Assembly (NCBI GenBank): GCA_016190375.1
Contig: JACPQR010000200.1
Location: 1-64,000 of the forward strand
DNA: 64,000 bases
Direction: 5' to 3'
Origin: Deltaproteobacteria bacterium
GTDB taxonomy: Bacteria > Myxococcota_A > Polyangia > JACPQR01
Below the pieces are notes generated by a model, which made no database searches, was not told where the DNA came from, and worked only from the letters and a program-made list of their open reading frames with translations. Shown here one piece after another: positions 56,955 to 64,000 of this stretch. The position numbers and the translations under genes were made by a program. Position 1 is the first letter of the stretch; every line of letters begins with the position of its first letter.

Positions 56955-58361
56955 CTACGTCGACGGCCTGGGCCCGATCGTTCGGTAGTCCGGCGAGGCC
57001 GCGAGCGCCAGGTCCCGTCCGCCGGCCTCATCCGAGGATGGCGGACGGGTCGCGGGCGGCATCGTGAGCGCGGCCCTCGCGAGCCAGCTTCGCAGCGTGG
57101 ATCGGGCGACGCCGAGATCACGGGCGGCGCGCGATATGTTTCCGCCCTGTCGTGCCAGAGCCCTGCGGATGGTCTCGGCGCGCTCGGGGTCGTCGGTCGA
57201 GGTCGCGGGCGGGACGCGTCTTCGAGCACCGCTCGCGATCTCGAGGTCGCCGGGCGCGATCTGAGAGCCCGCGCAGGTCGCCGCGGCTCGGTAGAGGACG
57301 TTGCGCAGCTCCCGGACGTTGCCGGGCCATGCATGCGCTGCCAGCCGGGCCAGGGCGCCCGAGGCGAGCGTGTGCGGCCCGAGCTCCGGCGCGAACTCCG
57401 CGAGGAAACGCTCCGCCAGATCGGCGATGTCGTCTCGCCTGGCCCGGAGCGGGGGCATCCGCAGCTCCAGCACCGCCAGGCGATGGTAGAGGTCGGCTCT
57501 GAACTTTCCCTTGCCCACCGCCTCCTCCAGGTCCGCGTTCGTCGCGGCAACGATCCGCGCGTCGCAGCGCGTCGTCTCCTCGCCGCCTACCCTTCGTATC
57601 TCGGACCCCTCGAGGACCCGGAGCAGCTTCGCCTGCTGCGGTGGCGGAAGCTCGCCGAGCTCGTCGAGAAACAGAGTGCCACGATGCGCCAGCTCGAACG
57701 CGCCTCTGCGGCGCTCGAAGGCGCCCGTGAAGGCGCCGCGCTCGTGCCCGAACAGCTCCGAGTCGACGAGCTCGGGCGAAAAGCCTGCACAGTTGACGGC
57801 GACGAACGGTCCCTGAATCCGGCTGCTCAGCTCGTGGAGCGCGCGCGCCGCGAGCTCCTTGCCCGTACCGCTCTCGCCCTGGATCAGGACGGGCGCATCG
57901 AGCCGTGCGAAGCGGGCGAGCCTTCCCGTCACGTCCCTGAGGAGCGGCGAACCGCCCGACAAGAGCGCTGCCGGCTCCTCCGGGCCCACCGTGCACCTCA
58001 GGCGCGTCCGTCCGATCTGCACGACCACGCCCGGTCCAACGCTCGTGGTGGTGACCTTGAGCCCGTTGACGTACGTACCGTTCCGGCTCTCGAGGTCGCG
58101 AAGCACCAGGTCGGTGTCGTTCCAGGCGATCTCGAAGTGCCGGTCGCTGACGGTCTCGTCGTCGAGGACGAGGTCACAATCGACGGCACGCCCGACGACG
58201 GTGCGGTCGGCGTCCAGCCTCACCCGGGCGGCCCGCCCTGGACCTCGCGGTCGGTCGACGGCGAGCTCTTCTCGGAGCGGCGCTCGCGGCTCGGCCACGA
58301 GCCAGGGCATCGTGCGGACGCTCGCCTCCGCCCTCGCCTCGATCGACACGGTCTCGCACAA
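56955..58361 (-). CDS. FHA-domain sigma-54-dependent transcriptional activator
   Basis: The 468-residue protein has an N-terminal FHA domain (about 45-125: VVGRAVDCDLVLDDETVSDR, SRNGTYVNG), a AAA+ domain with GESGTGKE, GAFTGA and FLDELGEL, and a Fis-type helix-turn-helix at the C terminus (GGNISRAARDLGVARSTL). FHA domains bind phosphothreonine, so this activator can be linked directly to Ser/Thr kinases, one of which is encoded 4 kb upstream in the same run. The TTG start is supported by GAGGAGG 6 nt upstream. Confidence 0.92.
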   Translation of the reverse strand: MCETVSIEARAEASVRTMPWLVAEPRAPLREELAVDRPRGPGRAARVRLDADRTVVGRAVDCDLVLDDETVSDRHFEIAWNDTDLVLRDLESRNGTYVNGLKVTTTSVGPGVVVQIGRTRLRCTVGPEEPAALLSGGSPLLRDVTGRLARFARLDAPVLIQGESGTGKELAARALHELSSRIQGPFVAVNCAGFSPELVDSELFGHERGAFTGAFERRRGAFELAHRGTLFLDELGELPPPQQAKLLRVLEGSEIRRVGGEETTRCDARIVAATNADLEEAVGKGKFRADLYHRLAVLELRMPPLRARRDDIADLAERFLAEFAPELGPHTLASGALARLAAHAWPGNVRELRNVLYRAAATCAGSQIAPGDLEIASGARRRVPPATSTDDPERAETIRRALARQGGNISRAARDLGVARSTLRSWLARAALTMPPATRPPSSDEAGGRDLALAASPDYRTIGPRPST

Positions 58362-58415
58362 GGTGGCCTCCTCTCGACGATGCAGCGCCTTATCGCCGAA
58401 AGCCTGTCGGAGTTG

Positions 58416-59800
<1,385 letters not shown>

Positions 59801-59804
<4 letters not shown>

Positions 59805-61057
59805 GGCCGAGGCCGGCAGCCGTCCAGGCCTGGACTCCCGGGCCTGTCTCCGGCCAGGTCGCTGCAGAAGAAGAAGAACACCTCGCCCCTCGAGCCCGCG
59901 ACGGCCTCACCGCGGCCGAGCACCGAGCCGACGGCGACGGAGCGGCCGACCTCGGCGTCGTCCTCCGGCTGGGAGTCGGTGAGCGCGTCTGCCGCCACCG
60001 GTCCGAGCTCGTCGCCGTCGTACACGAAGGCCGTGCCGGCGCGCCCGTGCCCGGACACTGTTGCCGAAGGATCGCCCACGAGCAGGTCCGCCGCGCCGTC
60101 GTCGTTGATGTCCCCGATCGCCAGCGAGGCGCCGAACTCCCCTCCGCACTCGATCGATCGCGCCGAGTAGTCCTTGCAGGTGAGGCTCTCGGCGGGCGCG
60201 ACGTCATCGCAATCCTCGGCACCGGCCAGGTCGTCGCCGTCCCAGATGCGGACCTCGCCCGCTCCTCCGGAGACGAGGTCGACGGTCTCGTCACCGACGA
60301 CGTCGCCCACGGCGAGCGTTGCGCCGGCGCCGTCCGGCACCTCGAGCAGCGCGAACCCCGCGCCGTCCGGCTCGACCAAGAGGATCTGCGTGCCCGTCGA
60401 GCCAACGGCCCAGAAGCCCTCCGCCGCCGCCACGGCGCGGCCGAACCCCGAAGCGCTCACCTCGCAATCGCCGGCGTCCACGGCGACCCGCTCGTCGGAC
60501 GATCGCTGGACGACGAAGGCACCATCTTCCTTGCTTCCGACCAGCACCCTCTCCTCGTTGGGAATCCCCGCGACCGAAACTCCGAACTGCGAGTTGGTCG
60601 ACCCCTCGTATCGCTTGGCGGCGGCCACGCGCTCGCAAGCGACCACCATCTTGTCGCCCGTGCCGCCAATCGCCGCGCACAGCTCGCCCTGGCCCCAGAC
60701 GTCCACCCTCGCAATCGCCGATCCGACCGAGGCGCCCACGCAGGGCTCGTCGCCCGTCCGCGTCTCGGCATCGCAGAGCCGGGCCGTCTCGAACTCGCTC
60801 GGCAGGATCACGTCGCCGTCGGACAGCGCGAAGGAGAACACGGGGCTCTCGGCGTTCGACCCGACGAGCAGCCTCTCCTGCCTGACTCCGTCGATGTCCT
60901 CCGCGAGCGCCAGCATCGTCGATCCGAAGCTCTCCAATGGGAAGCTCTTGGGCCTCTCGATGACCTGGACGGGCGCATCGTCCTGGTAGTCGAGGAACGA
61001 AGGAGGCCAGCAGCCGGCCAAGAGCAGCGCGAAGAGGAGCGGAGCGAGGGTTCTCAC
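59801..61057 (-). CDS. FG-GAP/integrin-alpha-like repeat lipoprotein
   Basis: The 418-residue protein starts with GTG and has a lipoprotein signal (LLFALLLAGCWPP). The mature part carries beta-propeller repeats of the FG-GAP type with calcium-binding motifs (VGDVVGDETVDLVSGG, IGDINDDGAADLLVGD) and blades such as FGRAVAAAEGFWAVG. It should be located at the outer membrane or periplasm. It is coupled by GTGA overlaps to the PEGA-TPR gene upstream and to the NtrC regulator downstream. Confidence 0.8.
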
Positions 61058-62511
61058 AGCGCACCTCCGAGTGAGAGGCCGGCGGTCCCCGGCCCGAGAG
61101 TTGGAACGAGGCTGTAGTCGACGGGCCTTCGCGACTCCGCTCCCGAGTCCTCGTAGGGATCGCGCAGGAAGTAGTAGACGGCGAAGATCCCGATGACGCC
61201 TCCGAGCAGGAAGCCGGCATCCGCGCCAATCGCCCACGCCAGGCCCTCCATGACGCGAGGATCGTTGGACGTCAGGCGCCCCTCCTTGCGATCTCGGGCC
61301 AGGTCGTCGTCGATGCCGTTGGCGTGCAGGCCGACGATCGTCGCCCCCGTGACGAGCGCGATGGTCAAGCCAGCCGCGATGAACCCCGGCGTGCGGCTGA
61401 CCGCGGGCTGCATCTCGACGTCGACCCGCGTCACCCGCCCGTGCTCGAGAGTGACCGTTCCCTCCCAGTCCTTGTAGCCGTCGGCCTCGACCCAGACGAT
61501 GTGCGGTCCGGCGAGCGCCTCGTGGGTCATCGGCACGCGCCCGACCTCGTGCGCATCGACGTACACCTTGGCGCCGCGGACGTTCGCTCGGATGTCGAGC
61601 CGACCCTCGTCGATCCTCTCCTGCGGAACCCTGACGGTGACCGGTCTCGACAGCGTCACGTCGACCTCGGTCTCGACGGGCCGCCATCCCGGACGTTCCA
61701 CCCAGATCCGATGGTGGCCAATCGTGAGCTGCTCCGACAACGGCGTCACGCCGTGCGGGCCCTCGGCCCTATCGTCGATGAGGACCTTCGAGCCAGGTAC
61801 GGTCGAGATGACGCGCAACAGGCCGAGGAACGCTCCCTGCGCCAGCTCCACGCGGACGATGTGGACGATCCCGGCCGTGAACTCGATCGGTTCGGTCTGC
61901 GATCGGCGGAACTCGGGATGGTTCGTCTCGATCGTGTAGGAGCCGCGGTCGAGGGTATGAGCGAAGGGCGAAGGCCCGGTCGCCACCACGTTCCCCCGAG
62001 AGTCGCGCACCGTGATCTCCGCGCCGGACGGGTTGGTCTGCACCGACAGCACGGACTTCATCCCCTCGACGTTCTCGGGGGGCTGGACGTTCTCCGGGGG
62101 CGGCGGGTTGGCCGGCCCGGGCGGGCCATCGGGCGGCGGGTTGTCGGGGGGCCGATTCGGGTCCGGCGGCGCCATCGCCCTCAGGCGCTCGATCCGAGCC
62201 TGTACGTCGGCCCGGTCGGCGGCGTTCGGGTCGGACTCGAGGTAGCGGGTGAAGAGCTCCGCCGCTCGCGCGCCGTCGCCGAAGCGCTCGTAGGAGACCC
62301 CGGCGTTGTAGAGGAACGCGGAGAAGGGCTGGAACTCGAAGGCCCTCATGAACTCCTCGGCCGATTCGATGTACCGCCCCTGTACGTAGAGGATCTGTCC
62401 CCGCTCCATGTGTGAGCGCGCCTGCTCGACCGGATCACCCGAAGGAGCGGGCTGAGCCGCGAGCGGGCCGGGCAGCGCGAGGACGGCAACCAGCAAGCTG
62501 ACAGATCGCAT
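61054..62511 (-). CDS. Exported TPR-PEGA protein
   Basis: The 485-residue protein has a signal peptide (SLLVAVLALPGPLAAQ), TPR helices (HMERGQILYVQGRYIESAEE, FLYNAGVSYERFGDGARAAE), a Pro-rich linker and at least three PEGA domains (SVQTNPSGAEITVRD, ISTVPGSKVLIDD, IRANVRGAKVYVDA). Two hydrophobic segments near the C terminus (FIAAGLTIALVTGATIVG, AGFLLGGVIGIFAVYYF) anchor it in a membrane. This layout is very common next to Ser/Thr kinase genes in myxobacteria, and here the kinase gene lies 62 bp upstream. Confidence 0.85.
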   Translation of the reverse strand: MRSVSLLVAVLALPGPLAAQPAPSGDPVEQARSHMERGQILYVQGRYIESAEEFMRAFEFQPFSAFLYNAGVSYERFGDGARAAELFTRYLESDPNAADRADVQARIERLRAMAPPDPNRPPDNPPPDGPPGPANPPPPENVQPPENVEGMKSVLSVQTNPSGAEITVRDSRGNVVATGPSPFAHTLDRGSYTIETNHPEFRRSQTEPIEFTAGIVHIVRVELAQGAFLGLLRVISTVPGSKVLIDDRAEGPHGVTPLSEQLTIGHHRIWVERPGWRPVETEVDVTLSRPVTVRVPQERIDEGRLDIRANVRGAKVYVDAHEVGRVPMTHEALAGPHIVWVEADGYKDWEGTVTLEHGRVTRVDVEMQPAVSRTPGFIAAGLTIALVTGATIVGLHANGIDDDLARDRKEGRLTSNDPRVMEGLAWAIGADAGFLLGGVIGIFAVYYFLRDPYEDSGAESRRPVDYSLVPTLGPGTAGLSLGGAL

Positions 62512-62573
62512 CGCCCCGCAGGTTCGCCCGAAGGCGCCGCAGAAATCAAGTGCAGTGCGTCAGGTCCCCGGCC

Positions 62574-64000
62574 TCAGGGATGAAGATCGGTCCGCCACTG
62601 CGCCGGAATCTTGAGGTCGTTTCGGCTGGGGCCGTCGTTGCCGTGGCTGGGAGGCAGCTTCTCGGGCGGATGGCCGTCCCTGACCGTGACGGCCGGGAGC
62701 ACGAAGCTCTCCGTTCGTGCATGATCGAACCGGATCACGCGGGTCTGAGGCCTGCGGCCGGTCTTTCGGACGACCACCGACAGCTCCGTACCCTCGGGCT
62801 CCTGCAAGGAACAAGGCGTCGCAGCGCAGCGGACCACGTCGCCCACGACGGCTTCCGCTCCCCCTGGGTTCGTCTGCAGCGTGATCTCGATGGTCGCGAC
62901 GGGCGGCGGCGGGGCCGGCGCGCCTGCCGGCGGCAGCGGGTCGGGCGTGTCGTTCACGGGCGGAACGGGCGTCGGGGCCGGCGGTGGATCGGGAACGCGC
63001 GGTGGAACGGGAGTCGCGACGCGGTCCTCGCGAGGCGCCCGCTCTTCGCCGCCCTGGTGGACCGCGACCCAGGCGCCCAGTCCCCCGCCCACGAGGAGCA
63101 CGGCCAGCGCGGCCGTCGCGACCGGCACGCGGCTCCCGCGCTTGCGCCGCGACGGGATTCCGTACTCGTCCTCGACGGTGTGAGTCCTGAGCTCCTCGAC
63201 GAAGTCGGCCTGCACGCGCGGCGACTCGAGCGTTGCCGCTGGCAGCGATGCCACGACGGCGTTGGGATTCGCGACCGCGTGCTGCACGTCCTCGAGCAGC
63301 GCCGTCATCGTCTGGTGGCGCTTGCCGGGCTCCTTCGACAGCGCCTTGAAGATCACCCCCTCGAGCGCCGGCTGGATCACCACCCGGGGGTTGATCTGCC
63401 GCATCGGGGGCGGGGCATCGAACATGTGCTTGGTCAGGATGCCCATGAACGTGTCGCCAGTGAACGGAACGCGCCCGACGAACATCTCGTACATGATCAC
63501 GCCCACCGAGTAGATGTCGACGCGGTGGTCGAGCGCCCTTCCCGCCGCCTGCTCCGGTGACATGTACTCGGGAGTGCCGAAGATCATCCCCGTCTTCGTG
63601 AGTCGTCGGCCGGGCTCGCCCGGCTTGCCGTCGAGCTCGTTCATCTTCGCGATCCCGAAGTCGAGGATCTTGACGAAGTCGCGCGATCCGTCCCGACCGG
63701 CGAGGAAGATGTTCTCGGGCTTCATGTCGCGATGGATGATCCCCTTGCCGTGAGCGGCGGACAGGCCCTTGCAGACCTGCAGGACGATGGGGACCGCGCG
63801 GTCGGACGGTACCGTCCGACTCTTGCGCAGGACGTCGGCCAGATCCTCGCCCTCGAGGTACTCCATGACGAAGAACACGCCGCCGTTCTCCGTCTGCCCG
63901 AAGTCCGTGATGTCGACGATGTTCTCGTGCCCGATCCTGCTGGCGCTCTTGGCCTCCTGCTTGAAGCGCTCGAGAACGTCGGCCCGGCCGGCGTAGCTCT
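62574..64000 (-). CDS. Ser/Thr protein kinase with C-terminal PEGA-like domain (5' end outside window)
   Basis: The frame is open to the window edge, so the N terminus (glycine loop and Lys) is missing. Visible parts include FKQEAKSASRIGHENIVDIT, VMEYLEGEDLADVL, HRDMKPEN, LDFGIAKMNE, TPEYMSPEQAAG and DIYSVGVIMYEM. After the kinase come a linker, a membrane helix (VATAALAVLLVGGGLGAWVAV), a Pro-rich spacer and a beta-rich PEGA-like domain (ITLQTNPGGAEAVVGD) on the outside. It appears to be first in the minus-strand signalling run that ends with the acyltransferase. Confidence 0.9.
   Translation of the reverse strand, partial: SYAGRADVLERFKQEAKSASRIGHENIVDITDFGQTENGGVFFVMEYLEGEDLADVLRKSRTVPSDRAVPIVLQVCKGLSAAHGKGIIHRDMKPENIFLAGRDGSRDFVKILDFGIAKMNELDGKPGEPGRRLTKTGMIFGTPEYMSPEQAAGRALDHRVDIYSVGVIMYEMFVGRVPFTGDTFMGILTKHMFDAPPPMRQINPRVVIQPALEGVIFKALSKEPGKRHQTMTALLEDVQHAVANPNAVVASLPAATLESPRVQADFVEELRTHTVEDEYGIPSRRKRGSRVPVATAALAVLLVGGGLGAWVAVHQGGEERAPREDRVATPVPPRVPDPPPAPTPVPPVNDTPDPLPPAGAPAPPPPVATIEITLQTNPGGAEAVVGDVVRCAATPCSLQEPEGTELSVVVRKTGRRPQTRVIRFDHARTESFVLPAVTVRDGHPPEKLPPSHGNDGPSRNDLKIPAQWRTDLHP

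Overview
The window is a GC-rich (roughly 70 percent) chromosomal segment from a bacterium that looks like a member of the Myxococcota; the exact lineage cannot be fixed from sequence alone. The clues are six eukaryote-type Ser/Thr protein kinases (one with two kinase domains), three sigma-54 activators (one with an FHA domain), PEGA-domain proteins, a DUF4388-DnaJ-TPR protein, many Cys-rich lipoproteins, and two secreted proteins ending in MYXO-CTERM-like tails (Gly-Cys, hydrophobic helix, Arg). About 50 genes are packed densely, many joined by ATGA or GTGA overlaps. No tRNA, rRNA, CRISPR array or recognisable transposase was seen.

Layout. 1-4450: end of a membrane protein, a broken duplicate of a kinase 5' end, that kinase, a MYXO-CTERM surface protein and a second membrane kinase. 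4460-9815: NtrC-type regulator divergent from poly(A) polymerase pcnB, a small basic protein and a MYXO-CTERM subtilase. 9848-11421: a V4R-like protein coupled to a Pro/Ala/Val-rich protein. 11408-16358: an apparent 4.9-kb insertion flanked by 23-bp direct repeats, with an intact response regulator, a regulator gene interrupted by a heptanucleotide tract, a sugar-kinase remnant and three exported proteins. 16353-21787: a minus-strand run of PEGA protein, Cys-rich lipoprotein, double kinase and coaX. 22184-28109: trpS, a lipoprotein, rsmD, coaD, a zinc-ribbon protein, a DUF1704 protein and a PIN-PhoH ATPase. 28418-32445: SDR, TPR protein, tetraheme cytochrome and beta-propeller lipoprotein. 32654-40611: hisD, an outer-membrane-type protein, cysS, a DnaJ-TPR protein and lipoproteins. 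40918-46610: a 1261-residue TPR protein and a lipoprotein. 46776-50779: the conserved rpmH-rnpA-yidD-yidC-jag cluster with convergent rsmG. 50846-55165: AmgK-like kinase, PEGA kinase and HEAT-repeat protein. 55550-64000: a minus-strand signalling run (kinase, TPR-PEGA protein, FG-GAP lipoprotein, NtrC regulator, FHA-sigma-54 regulator, MEMO-like protein, acyltransferase).

The most unusual signals lie between genes. At three places a foreign segment sits at a gene end and is bracketed by a duplicated piece of host sequence (about 100 bp, 39 bp and 23 bp), so that both neighbouring genes keep intact ends. The two short segments share a C-rich box and a hairpin with a conserved loop and compensatory stem changes. 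A separate 212-246-bp repeat occupies two convergent gene junctions and supplies the stop codon of the minus-strand gene at each. A third convergent junction is filled by a 376-bp near-palindrome that carries heptanucleotide repeats in inverted orientation. Two good sigma-54 promoter matches precede a repeat lipoprotein and the giant TPR gene.
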